Source of the DNA: JBQTHI01 sp052390035
Lineage (GTDB): Bacteria > Actinomycetota > Acidimicrobiia > Spongiisociales > ZC4RG35
Assembly (NCBI GenBank): GCA_052390035.1
Contig: JBQTHI010000077.1
Span: 1 to 9,934 of the forward strand
Reading direction: 5' to 3'
DNA length: 9,934 nucleotides
Each line of letters starts with the position of its first letter. Within the stretch, counting starts at the first letter, position 1. Below, piece by piece: positions 1 through 7,306 of this stretch. Both the position numbers and the translations under genes were made by a program. The notes beneath the pieces are model-generated. The model was not told where the DNA came from. It was given only the letters and a program-made list of their open reading frames with translations, and made no database searches.

Positions 1-2
1 AG

Positions 3-749
3 GGGATCGTGCGGCTGGCGGCGGCGGTGGTGGCGGTTTCGATCTCGTCCACCGCGGCAGTGCTCGGATGGGCCATGGTGTGTGCCCCGCTGGGCACGCT
101 CCTGGTGCGGCCGTGGCGGTTCGACAACGCCACTGTCGAGGGTGTGGTGGCCACCCCGGCGCGAGGGTTCCTGGTCAACTACGCGTTGGGCAGCTCGGCC
201 TCGCAGCTCTTGCTGGCCGGGGCGCCGCTCGGCATCGCTGCCCTAGGTGGCACCGACCAGTTGCGCAGCGTCATGTTTGTCACCTTCACCCTCTACCGGG
301 CACCTCTTACCCTCATCTACAACCTGCAGGGCAGAGTCCTCTCGCTCCTGGTCAGATTGGGCGACAAGGACAACTTGGCTCGCCTGGCGAAGAGGGTCGG
401 AATGGGCGGACTGGTTCTGATCGCCATGGCGGCGCTGGTCGGTTGGATGCTTGGCGCCCAGGTGGTAGGCGTGCTGTTCGGTGAAGAATTCATGCCGGTC
501 CGGCTGGTGGCGGCGCTGGCGGCGGCCGGGGTCATCGCGGCGTCGGTGACCCAGGTTCTAAGTCAGGCGTTGGTGGCCGGTGGGTCGACGGGTGAGCTGG
601 CCGGTGCCTGGGTCGGGGGCCTCACCGCCGGGTTGGTGACCATGGCGATGGTCGGTGGCCCGCCGGAAATCCGGGTGGCGTCAGGTTTTCTGGTCGGTGA
701 GCTGGTCGCCCTCGCCCTGGCCGGTTGGCGGACAGCACGGGCTCGTTGA
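3..749 (+). CDS. C-terminal part of a polysaccharide flippase-like membrane protein (5' truncated by window edge)
   Basis: The frame is open to the window edge, so the gene probably begins upstream; the first possible start inside the window is GTG at 9. The 246 visible residues are dominated by hydrophobic helices (about residues 1-30, 50-80, 130-155, 163-188 and 195-240 counted from that GTG) separated by short basic loops. The stretch around residues 88-115 (FVTFTLYRAPLTLIYNLQGR) resembles the middle of MOP-superfamily oligosaccharide flippases, which move lipid-linked sugars across the cytoplasmic membrane. Those proteins usually have 400-500 residues, so about half would be missing. There is no partner gene in view to show which polymer it serves. 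The last 69 bases overlap the convergent gene at 681-1052. The membrane location is well supported; the flippase assignment is from remembered family appearance only. Confidence 0.6.
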   Translation, partial: GIVRLAAAVVAVSISSTAAVLGWAMVCAPLGTLLVRPWRFDNATVEGVVATPARGFLVNYALGSSASQLLLAGAPLGIAALGGTDQLRSVMFVTFTLYRAPLTLIYNLQGRVLSLLVRLGDKDNLARLAKRVGMGGLVLIAMAALVGWMLGAQVVGVLFGEEFMPVRLVAALAAAGVIAASVTQVLSQALVAGGSTGELAGAWVGGLTAGLVTMAMVGGPPEIRVASGFLVGELVALALAGWRTARAR

Positions 750-1052
750 GCCGGCCAGCCACTGATCGTGCGCCAAGCGCATCGCCGGGGTGAGCCGACG
801 CAGCTGATCGACCGGAACCGTCGGTACCCGATCGGCCACGACAATGGTTTCTCCCTCCACGTGGGCCAGACCGGCTCTCAGCAGATCCTGAAGTCCCAAA
901 GGCCTTCTTATCTCCGTCCCCTGTTGGCCCGCCCGGGTGATCCGTAACAGGTCGGCCACCACGGATGGGCCCAATACCGCGGTCCAGAACCGACGGACGT
1001 AAAGGTCGGTGGGCGGAAGCCCGTCCGATCTTCCAATCACCTCGACTGGCAT
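681..1052 (-). CDS. Unrecognised 123-residue protein
   Basis: I do not recognise this family. From ATG at 1052 the protein has 123 residues, is soluble, and has no signal peptide or membrane helix. The middle (about residues 10-100) has a regular alternation of hydrophobic and charged residues, with FWTAVLGP near residue 22 and several Leu/Arg-rich helices, which suggests a small folded domain. The tail after about residue 102 is polar and contains Cys-Cys. The frame stays open to an ATG at 1160 (159 residues), but codons between 1053 and 1160 show weak third-position GC preference (17 of 36) whereas those after 1052 are clearly GC-biased, so I prefer the shorter form. There is no clear ribosome binding site before 1052. 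The 3' end overlaps the convergent flippase-like gene by 69 bases. It lies downstream of the PBP gene on the same strand. Confidence 0.55.
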   Translation of the reverse strand: MPVEVIGRSDGLPPTDLYVRRFWTAVLGPSVVADLLRITRAGQQGTEIRRPLGLQDLLRAGLAHVEGETIVVADRVPTVPVDQLRRLTPAMRLAHDQWLAGSTSPCCPPTGQGEGDQLTDQKT

Positions 1053-1160
1053 GTAGGGACGATGGCGAGCAGTGGGTCGGAGCGCCTCGCCCGAAGACGG
1101 TGCGGCATTTGATGCAGTGGGAGGACGAGCATCGGGTCTTCCAGGCGAGACGCTCCGCAT

Positions 1161-1197
1161 ACGTTGTCATATATCGAAAGACGTTATCGATCGTCAA
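1161..1197 (-). promoter_or_regulatory. Candidate sigma70-type promoter for the 681-1052 gene
   Basis: On the minus strand, TTGACG (1192-1197) is followed after 18 bases by TATATG (1168-1173). It lies in an unusually AT-rich patch (about 1155-1220) of otherwise GC-rich DNA. The predicted transcription start, about 1161, would leave a leader of roughly 108 bases before ATG 1052, or give an almost leaderless message if ATG 1160 were used. A 7-base inverted repeat (1175-1181 with 1215-1221) flanks the -35 box. The gap 1053-1233 holds nothing else I can identify. Confidence 0.45.
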
Positions 1198-1233
1198 CCG
1201 CCGTGTTAGATCAATCTTTCGCGCTCTTAGGAC

Positions 1234-3801
1234 CTACCCGGGCGGTGCCACAGGGGCGGGCTCTCCCACCGTGAGATACACCGAGTCTTTGTAGTTCATC
1301 GCCTGTCCCGCCGCCGGGGATTGGTTGAACACCAGCTCGTGGTGAGCAGGGTCGGTGACCGGTACATAGGAGACGTAAACGTCGACCCACACTCCGGTGC
1401 TGTATATGAACCGGTTGATGGTGTTGTACGCCTCGCGTAGGCTCAGCCCCACCACCGAGGGAAGGGCGCCCACCGGCACCTGCCCGTTGGACACGTAGAT
1501 CGTGATGGGCAGACCCGCCTCGACCTCGGCGCCGGCACTGAGCGATTGGAAGACAATTGTCCCTGTCGGCTGGAGCGAGGGGATCGGGCGGATGGCCGGA
1601 GTGAGCTTGGCCTCCGTGGCCTTGACCACCGCGTCCGCTTCGGTGAGGCCGAGAAGCGCCGGCACGATCGTGGTGGGCGGCTTGAGATAAGGCTCGAGTT
1701 CCTCCGGCGTGACATGGGGAAACTCGAGCGGCTCCACTTCCTCCAGCACCATTTTCATGAAGTCCGCCCAGATCGGTGCAGGCACCGACCCCCCGAAGAC
1801 TCGCTCGTAGCGGGTCCCGTTGATCCGGACGTTGCGCAGCGGCACCTGATCCCGCTCGAAGCCCACCCACACCGCAGCGGTGTATTGGGGCACGAACCCG
1901 ACATACCAGGCGTCGCGATAGTCCTGGTGGGTGCCGGTCTTCCCTCCTTGCGGCCGGCCGATGCTCGCTCGTTCGGCGGTGCCTTCGGCGGTGGGCACCT
2001 TGAGAAGGGGAGTACGCACCGCTTCGGCGATGGGGGCGGCGATGACCTGCTGGTGTTCGACGGCGTGCTGGTAGAGCACCTGGCCGTTTTCGTCAAGGAT
2101 CCGGTTGATCAGGTAGGGCTCGGCCCACAGCCCGTTGGTGGCGAATGAGGAGAAGGCCGACGCCATCTCTAGGGTCGATACCGCCCCGGTTCCGAGCACG
2201 ATCGACGGCACGGCGGGAAGCGGGGAGGTGATGCCCATCCGATGAGCGGAATCGACCACCTTTTCGGGCCCGACCTTGAGCGACAATTGGGCATAAACGG
2301 TGTTGATCGACCGCGAGGTGGCCTCTTCGAGGGTGATGCGTCCGGTGGAGGCGCCGGCGTTGTTGACCGTCCAGGTGTTGCCGTCGTCGGAGCAGATGGT
2401 TGGACAGGTCAGGATCATCGGGCTGGCCCCGCTAAAAGTGTTGCCGAGAGTTAGACCGTTCTCGAGGGCGGCGACCAGGCCGAAAGGTTTGAACGAAGAA
2501 CCCGGGTTGCGCCGGCCCTGCACGGCGAGATCGAACTGCGACTGTTCGAACGGCAACCCCGAGGCCATCACTACCACCGCCCCGGTGGTGTTATCGACCA
2601 TGGTCAGGGCGCCGGTCGGTGCACATGAGTTGGCCTCGGCGTAGGTGCTCAGCTGCTCGATCGGGGTGGTGGGGAAGATCTGGGTACAGAGGTTGAGGTT
2701 CTCGTCGTAGGGGTAGAAGGGCATCCAGGAGAGAAGCAGCTGGTTGGCCGCTTGCTGGAGGCCAAGGTCGATCGTGGTTTCGATCCGGAGCCCACCGCCT
2801 CCGTCGCAGTTGGTGTCGTCGGCGGGACAGCCGAAGACCGCGATGATCCGTTGCTCGAGGGTGGTGCCGAGAAAATCGAACCGATGGTTGGTCAGATCGA
2901 GTAGCTCGCGGAGCACCTCAGCGGTGACGTGTTCGGCCTCGCCCCGGAACTCAACGTGTTCGATCACCCCCAGCGGCCGGGCCTTGGCCCTTTCGGCCTG
3001 AAGGGTGGTTATCCACTCCTCCTCCAGCATGGTGTCGAGGACGTCGTTGCGGCGCTCGAGCACGTTGTCGGGCCGCCGGCGGGGGTCATAGAGCGTAGGG
3101 TTGCGGACCAACACGGCGATGGTCGCCGCCTCCTCCAGGGTGAGCTCAGCCAGGGTCTTCCCGTAGAACTCGCGAGCGGCCGCCTTGACCCCGTAGGCGC
3201 CGGCACCGAAATAGACCGAGTTCATGTAGAACTCGAGAATTTCGTCCTTGTCGAAGCGACGCTCCAACTCGGCGGCGATGAATGCTTCTTTGATCTTCCG
3301 CTCGATGGTTACCTCGTCCCCGACAAACACCTTCTTGACCACCTGCTGGGTGATCGTTGAGCCGCCGCGGGTGTTGCCGCTTCGGAAGTTGTCGAGAGCC
3401 GCCGAGGCGATTGCCGGGAACGAAACACCGTCGTGCTCGTAGAAGCCCTTGTCCTCGGCCGCCAAGATCGCCATCTTCACCACTTCGGGCACCTCGGAGA
3501 TCGGCACCGGCTCGGAGTTGCGGCCGTCGTGCAGCTCCGCCAGCAACTGGCCGCCCAACTCGTAGACCCGCGATACCCGCGAGAGGTCGGGGAGCGAAAG
3601 GGTCAAGCTTTCGACTGCGGGGACGTATTCGGCCCTCACCTTGTCGAGCGTTTCGTATGTTGAGTTGGCACCCAAGAAGGTGAACAGGCCAATCCAGGTG
3701 CTGCCCAGCAAGGCAATGGACAACAGACCGGCCAGGGCAGGAAACCACCGGCCGCGGCGCTCGCGCGCCTCCATCTGGTGGATGAGTGAACGGTTAGCCA
3801 T
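1234..3801 (-). CDS. Class A penicillin-binding protein (transglycosylase/transpeptidase) with two PASTA repeats
   Basis: This is a bifunctional peptidoglycan synthase of 855 residues. It polymerises lipid II into glycan strands and cross-links the stem peptides outside the cytoplasmic membrane. Residues 1-19 are cytoplasmic and 20-43 form the single membrane anchor. The GT51 glycosyltransferase domain spans about 75-260, with catalytic Glu116 in EDKGFYEHDGV, the GGSTITQQ motif at 147-153 and a second acidic motif around Glu172. The transpeptidase spans about 395-690, with SxxK (Ser435, Lys438), SxN (498-500) and KTG (621-623) all present. Two PASTA repeats lie at about 710-772 and 777-846; PASTA repeats are associated with muropeptide or lipid II recognition. 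The architecture matches actinobacterial PonA-type proteins. ATG 3801 gives the expected short cytoplasmic tail, but no good ribosome site precedes it. The start is only 15 bases from the divergent mutase start. The gene looks intact. Confidence 0.95.
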   Translation of the reverse strand: MANRSLIHQMEARERRGRWFPALAGLLSIALLGSTWIGLFTFLGANSTYETLDKVRAEYVPAVESLTLSLPDLSRVSRVYELGGQLLAELHDGRNSEPVPISEVPEVVKMAILAAEDKGFYEHDGVSFPAIASAALDNFRSGNTRGGSTITQQVVKKVFVGDEVTIERKIKEAFIAAELERRFDKDEILEFYMNSVYFGAGAYGVKAAAREFYGKTLAELTLEEAATIAVLVRNPTLYDPRRRPDNVLERRNDVLDTMLEEEWITTLQAERAKARPLGVIEHVEFRGEAEHVTAEVLRELLDLTNHRFDFLGTTLEQRIIAVFGCPADDTNCDGGGGLRIETTIDLGLQQAANQLLLSWMPFYPYDENLNLCTQIFPTTPIEQLSTYAEANSCAPTGALTMVDNTTGAVVVMASGLPFEQSQFDLAVQGRRNPGSSFKPFGLVAALENGLTLGNTFSGASPMILTCPTICSDDGNTWTVNNAGASTGRITLEEATSRSINTVYAQLSLKVGPEKVVDSAHRMGITSPLPAVPSIVLGTGAVSTLEMASAFSSFATNGLWAEPYLINRILDENGQVLYQHAVEHQQVIAAPIAEAVRTPLLKVPTAEGTAERASIGRPQGGKTGTHQDYRDAWYVGFVPQYTAAVWVGFERDQVPLRNVRINGTRYERVFGGSVPAPIWADFMKMVLEEVEPLEFPHVTPEELEPYLKPPTTIVPALLGLTEADAVVKATEAKLTPAIRPIPSLQPTGTIVFQSLSAGAEVEAGLPITIYVSNGQVPVGALPSVVGLSLREAYNTINRFIYSTGVWVDVYVSYVPVTDPAHHELVFNQSPAAGQAMNYKDSVYLTVGEPAPVAPPG

Positions 3802-3825
3802 GAAGGTGGTCGGGGGATGCCCCCG
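3802..3825. promoter_or_regulatory. 15-base divergent gap with ribosome site and a palindrome over the mutase start
   Basis: Only 3802-3816 separates the start codons of the divergent PBP and mutase genes. On the plus strand, AAGGTGG (3803-3809) sits 7 bases before ATG 3817 and serves as a credible ribosome site, which supports that start. The six-base arms CGGGGG (3811-3816) and CCCCCG (3820-3825) form a perfect inverted repeat with the ATG itself as the 3-base spacer, so the mutase start codon could sit in a small hairpin loop. There is no room for a promoter here, so both genes must be transcribed from within each other's coding sequence. Confidence 0.5.
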
Positions 3826-5409
3826 GTAGGATCAAGCCTACCCCCGAACGGCTGGAATCAGTTGCGCACCCCCAGCGGCATCGAGATAAAAGAGGTCTAC
3901 GAAACCGTGGCCGATCCTCAACGGATCGGCCGGCCGGGGGAGTATCCGTTCACCCGCGGCCCCCACCCGACAATGTATCGAGGTCGCCCGTGGACGATGC
4001 GCCAGTACGCCGGGTTCGGCACGGCCGAGGCGACCAACGCCCGGTTTCGCAGCCTCCTCCATGCCGGACAGACCGGTCTTTCGGTGGCATTCGACCTGCC
4101 CACTCAGATGGGCTTCGACAGTGACAACCCGCTGGCTGCCGGTGAGGTGGGAAAGGTTGGGGTGGCGATCGACACCCTCGACGACATGCGCCGGCTCTTC
4201 TCCAACATTCCACTCGGCGAGGTATCGACTTCGATGACGATCAACGCCACCGCTCCGATTCTGCTGTTGCTCTATCAGCTGGTGGCGGAGGAGCAGGGAG
4301 TGCCGGCGGGGGCCATCCGGGGCACGGTCCAAAACGACATCCTCAAGGAATACGCCGCCCGCGGCACCTACATCTTTCCGCCGCGGCCGTCGATGCGCCT
4401 GGTCACCAACCTCTTCGCCTATGCGGCGGAAGAACTGCCCGCCTTCAACACCATCTCCATATCCGGCTATCACATCCGCGAGGCGGGGTCGACCGCCGCC
4501 CAGGAGCTCGCCTTCACCATCGCCAACGGTCTTGCCTACGTGTCGGCGGCCACCGGTACCGGCCTCGACATCGACGCCTTCGCCCCCCGGCTCTCGTTCT
4601 TTTGGAACAGCCACAACCTTTTCTTCGAGGAGATCGCCAAATTCCGCGCTGCCCGCCGGATCTGGGCGGATCTGATGAGAAACCGGATGGGTGCCCGCGA
4701 TCCCCGTTCGTGGGCGATGCGTTTCCATACCCAGACCGCCGGGTCGACCCTTACCGCCCAACAACCGGAGAACAACATCGTCCGCACGACCGTGCAGGCC
4801 ATGGCCGCAGTCCTGGGAGGAACCCAATCGCTCCATACCAACTCCTTCGACGAAGCCCTGGGCCTTCCCACCGACGACTCTGCCCGGTTGGCGCTGCGGA
4901 CCCAGCAGATCCTGGCTTATGAATCGGGGCTGACGGCGACGGTCGATCCGCTGGCTGGGTCCTACTTCGTCGAGGCGTTGACCGACGAGTTGGAGGCGAT
5001 GGCCCGCCAGCTGATCGAAGCGGTCGATGCCCGGGGTGGGGCGGTGGCTGCCATCGAGACCGGGTGGGTGCAATCCCAGATCGAAGAGGCCGCCTATCAG
5101 GAGGCGCGTCGGCAGGAGCGGGGGGAGTCGGTAGTTGTCGGCGTTAATCGTTATGTGATGGAGCGGGCGGCTGAGGTTCCGGTGCTGGTAGTGGACCCCC
5201 AGCTTGAACTGGATCAGCGAGCGGGGTTGGAGCGATGGCGGATGGACCGTGAGGAGCAGTCGGTCCTCAGGGCACGGGACGAGGTGGCCGGGACGGCCAT
5301 GGGGAGCGGCAACCTGCTGTATCCGATGAAACGAGCCCTCGAAGTGGGGGCGACCGTCGGAGAGATCTCCGACGCCCTGCGCTCGGTGTTCGGGACGCAT
5401 CGCCCGTGA
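3817..5409 (+). CDS. Methylmalonyl-CoA mutase, catalytic (large/alpha) subunit without cobalamin domain
   Basis: The 530 residues match the catalytic TIM-barrel part of adenosylcobalamin-dependent acyl-CoA mutases, which interconvert methylmalonyl-CoA and succinyl-CoA in propionate and branched-chain metabolism. Diagnostic stretches are PTMYRGRPWTMRQYAGFGTA (51-70), LSVAFDLPTQ (88-97), TVQNDILKEY (170-179), PPRPSMR (188-194) and ISGYHIREAGS (215-225). Tyr64 and Arg194 align with Tyr89 and Arg207 of the Propionibacterium enzyme, which bind the substrate carboxylate; isobutyryl-CoA mutases are known to have Phe and Gln there, so methylmalonyl-CoA is the likely substrate. His219 corresponds to the active-site His244. 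The C-terminal B12 domain with DxHxxG is absent, so a separate small subunit must be encoded elsewhere. ATG 3817 has a ribosome site; later starts would cut conserved residues. The stop overlaps the next gene's GTG. Confidence 0.93.
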   Translation: MPPVGSSLPPNGWNQLRTPSGIEIKEVYETVADPQRIGRPGEYPFTRGPHPTMYRGRPWTMRQYAGFGTAEATNARFRSLLHAGQTGLSVAFDLPTQMGFDSDNPLAAGEVGKVGVAIDTLDDMRRLFSNIPLGEVSTSMTINATAPILLLLYQLVAEEQGVPAGAIRGTVQNDILKEYAARGTYIFPPRPSMRLVTNLFAYAAEELPAFNTISISGYHIREAGSTAAQELAFTIANGLAYVSAATGTGLDIDAFAPRLSFFWNSHNLFFEEIAKFRAARRIWADLMRNRMGARDPRSWAMRFHTQTAGSTLTAQQPENNIVRTTVQAMAAVLGGTQSLHTNSFDEALGLPTDDSARLALRTQQILAYESGLTATVDPLAGSYFVEALTDELEAMARQLIEAVDARGGAVAAIETGWVQSQIEEAAYQEARRQERGESVVVGVNRYVMERAAEVPVLVVDPQLELDQRAGLERWRMDREEQSVLRARDEVAGTAMGSGNLLYPMKRALEVGATVGEISDALRSVFGTHRP

Positions 5410-6767
5410 CGTCCTCGGTCCCGCCACGTTTCCTGATCGTCGGGGCAGGGCCAGCCGGTACGACGGCGGCAACCACCGCCGCCTCGCTGGGAGCGAAGGT
5501 GACCTTGGTCGAGCGCCAAATAGTGGGCGGCGCCGCACACCTGTGGGACTGCATCCCATCGAAGACGATGACCGCCACGGCCATTCGAATCGATTCGATG
5601 CGAAACGCCGCCCGGCTCGGCTTGTTGTCGGCTCCCGGACAGGTGGATCTCGAGCAGCTGGCCGCTCGCATCGGCTCCATATCCGGCGACATCAACCGAC
5701 GCTGGCTAACGCTCCTCGCCTCACAAGGCGTGGAGATCATCGAAGGATCTGCCCGTCTCACCGGCGCCAACTCGGCAATTGTCGAAGGGCCGGGCGAGGT
5801 CCGTGAGGTGCGTTTCGACCACTGCCTGATTTCGACCGGGTCGGCGCCTCGGGTGCCGGCATGGGCGAGTGTTGACGGGGACCAGATCCTGACGACCCGC
5901 GACGCCTATGACCTGGTCGAGGTGCCGAAGCACATGGTGGTGATCGGCTCCGGGGTCACCGGCGTCGAGTTCGTTCACATCTTTGAAAGCCTGGGCTCAG
6001 ATGTGAGTCTGGTGGTGAGCCGCCAGCAGATCCTTCCCCACCGCGACCCGGAGGTGGCGGCGGTATTGGAGGAAGATTTCCTCGAACGAGGGGTGCGGTT
6101 GGTCATTGGTGCACGGGCCACCGGGATCGAGCGATCCGACGACGGGGTGGTGGTCTCATGCGACGACGGGAGGCGGGTGGCGGGCACTCATGCCCTGCTG
6201 GCTATCGGGTCGGTCCCCCTGACCGAGGGTCTGGGGCTTTCGGAGACCGGCATCACCACCAACGGAGGCTACCTCCAGGTCGACGAATTCCAGCGGACGG
6301 TGCTCCCCAATATTTACGGTGCCGGCGATTGCACCGGGCAAATGTTGTTGTCTTCGGTGGGGGCGATGCAGGGACGGAAGATCGCCCGTCATGCTCTCGG
6401 CCTTCCGGTCACCCCCCTCGACTATTCGAAGGTAGCGCAGGCGGTTTTCACTGAGCCCGAGATCGCCTCGGTCGGGCTGGAAGAGGCCGAGGCCGCCGCC
6501 GGGGGCAGGAAAGTGCGGACCACCAAGGTCCCGTTTGCCGCCAACGCCCGTGCCGTATTGCAGGGCAACCCGCGGGGGTTCGTCAAGGTGATCTCCGACC
6601 CGGCCACCGGGATCGTGCTGGGCGGGACCATCGTCGGTCACCGGGCATCGGAGCTGATCGGGATCCTCGCCCTGGCCGTTCAGGCCCGGGTGACGGTGGG
6701 GGTGCTGACCGAGACGCTGATGGTCCACCCCTCCCTCTCCGAGAGCATCACCGACGCTGCCGAATAG
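5406..6767 (+). CDS. LpdA-like FAD/NAD(P)H oxidoreductase lacking one redox cysteine
   Basis: This 453-residue flavoprotein has the pyridine nucleotide-disulfide reductase fold: FAD-binding GAGPAG (13-18), NAD(P)-binding GSGVTGVEF (181-189), the second FAD motif GAGD (305-308) and a C-terminal dimerisation domain (about 340-453). Dihydrolipoamide dehydrogenases carry CxxxxC before IPSK; here the first Cys is Ala44 (GGAAHLWDCIPSK) and only Cys49 remains, so a normal dithiol exchange is not possible. The same Ala-for-Cys change occurs in Mycobacterium tuberculosis LpdA (Rv3303c), a quinone reductase. Unlike that protein as I recall it, this one keeps the His441-Glu446 pair (HPSLSE). Ser-Arg at 205-206, after the second strand of the nucleotide fold, would suit NADPH. 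It starts at GTG 5406 inside the mutase stop (GTGA), so it is translationally coupled. A quinone or other one- or two-electron acceptor is more likely than lipoamide; a role in cobalamin reduction is speculation. Confidence 0.85.
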   Translation: MTSSVPPRFLIVGAGPAGTTAATTAASLGAKVTLVERQIVGGAAHLWDCIPSKTMTATAIRIDSMRNAARLGLLSAPGQVDLEQLAARIGSISGDINRRWLTLLASQGVEIIEGSARLTGANSAIVEGPGEVREVRFDHCLISTGSAPRVPAWASVDGDQILTTRDAYDLVEVPKHMVVIGSGVTGVEFVHIFESLGSDVSLVVSRQQILPHRDPEVAAVLEEDFLERGVRLVIGARATGIERSDDGVVVSCDDGRRVAGTHALLAIGSVPLTEGLGLSETGITTNGGYLQVDEFQRTVLPNIYGAGDCTGQMLLSSVGAMQGRKIARHALGLPVTPLDYSKVAQAVFTEPEIASVGLEEAEAAAGGRKVRTTKVPFAANARAVLQGNPRGFVKVISDPATGIVLGGTIVGHRASELIGILALAVQARVTVGVLTETLMVHPSLSESITDAAE

Positions 6768-6777
6768 ATCGGCTGTT

Positions 6778-6818
6778 TGTGAAGGAAAACCGACCGTTCT
6801 GGTGCGTTTTCCTTCACA
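6778..6818. repeat. Hairpin repeat, copy 1 (perfect 12-bp stem)
   Basis: The arms TGTGAAGGAAAA (6778-6789) and TTTTCCTTCACA (6807-6818) are perfectly complementary across a 17-base loop. It begins 10 bases after the stop of the flavoprotein gene. Bases 6778-6806 (left arm plus loop) recur without change at 8982-9010. No U-run follows the right arm, so it is not a textbook intrinsic terminator, although the position after a stop codon would suit transcription termination or mRNA 3' end protection. A REP-like dispersed repeat is the alternative. Confidence 0.75.
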
Positions 6819-6825
6819 GACGGGC

Positions 6826-6859
6826 GGTCACCCGAGCGGCGGCCTGCCTCGTCAGTAGG
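6826..6859 (+). promoter_or_regulatory. Candidate ECF sigma promoter P1, upstream of the cassette
   Basis: The box GGTCACCCGA (6826-6835), 14 bases, then the box CGTCAGTAGG (6850-6859). Both boxes and the spacing are identical at 8599-8632, while the spacer itself is not conserved (5 of 14 positions). A CGTC-containing -10 element is typical of ECF promoters. The -10 box ends 47 bases before ATG 6907. This is most simply the autoregulatory promoter of the sigma factor two genes downstream. Confidence 0.7.
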
Positions 6860-6906
6860 AAAAGGCGAGTCGGGGCTCGGGCCCACACCGCCGACGTGGA
6901 CGCACG

Positions 6907-7302
6907 ATGGGAGGACCGATGGACTGGTGGATGATCGAGCTGGCGACAAACCTCATCCTAGTGGGGGTGGTCTTGGTGCTGGGGCCGCTCATCAAGCGGT
7001 TCGGCCGTAGCTATGCCGCCGACATCTTCCGGGCCAACCCTCGCACCGGTAAGAGCTACTTGATCCTGATGGACATCGCCTACTACCTGATTTTCTTCGC
7101 CTACATCCTCTTCACGGTCAGCTTCAGCCGGCCCGTCGAGTGGCGGCTGGTCGGCAACCAGCTGGAGGCCGAGGTCGTTCGGATCGGCGGGATGCTCCTG
7201 GTCATGGGCCTGCTCCACGGCCTCAACGTGCTCAGCCTGCCCTTGGTCGGCCGGCTGCTCGGCCTCACACGCCACCTCGAAGAAGACCTGCCCCCGGCCT
7301 GA
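6907..7302 (+). CDS. Small membrane protein paralogous to the C-terminal half of the neighbouring anti-sigma candidate
   Basis: I do not recognise the family. The 131 residues contain three likely membrane helices (about 9-27, 54-72 and 91-115) and a short acidic tail. Between helices 1 and 2 lies GPLIKRFGRSYAADIFRANP followed by RTGKSY, a polar loop. The protein aligns over nearly its full length with residues 75-190 of the protein at 7864-8598: shared positions include W..EL, GP.I.RFG..YA.D.F...P.TG, L.D.AYYL.F and the helix LL.MG.LH.L. It is the first gene of the cassette, 4 bases before the sigma gene. ATG 6907 is given; ATG 6919 (residue 5, starting MDWW) has GGGAGG 4 bases upstream and begins just where similarity to the paralogue starts, so it is an equal candidate. 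It may act as a sensor or partner subunit in the signalling complex (inference). Confidence 0.8.
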   Translation: MGGPMDWWMIELATNLILVGVVLVLGPLIKRFGRSYAADIFRANPRTGKSYLILMDIAYYLIFFAYILFTVSFSRPVEWRLVGNQLEAEVVRIGGMLLVMGLLHGLNVLSLPLVGRLLGLTRHLEEDLPPA

Positions 7303-7306
7303 CGCC

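Noticed and set aside
965..1294. Plus-strand open frame of 109 codons
   Set aside because: It spans the intergenic region and the 3' end of the PBP antisense, has no ribosome site or domain, and its composition is not protein-like.
3802..3816. Cobalamin riboswitch upstream of the mutase
   Set aside because: Only 15 bases separate the mutase start from the divergent PBP gene, far too little for a riboswitch leader unless it overlaps PBP coding sequence, and no such element was recognised.
3838..5559. Open frame of 573 codons on the minus strand across the mutase gene
   Set aside because: It is fully antisense to a clearly conserved enzyme, has low-complexity Pro/Arg/Gly-rich composition and matches no family; it is a typical GC-rich shadow.
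6156..6728. Minus-strand open frame of 190 codons under the flavoprotein gene
   Set aside because: It is antisense to conserved FAD and dimerisation motifs; no recognisable domain.
5406..6767. Ordinary dihydrolipoamide dehydrogenase
   Set aside because: The first cysteine of the CxxxxC redox pair is replaced by Ala44, so normal lipoamide chemistry is not expected despite the overall fold.
6778..6818. Classical Rho-independent terminator
   Set aside because: The hairpin is strong but has no U-run after the right arm, and the stem is not GC-rich; it is recorded as a hairpin repeat instead.
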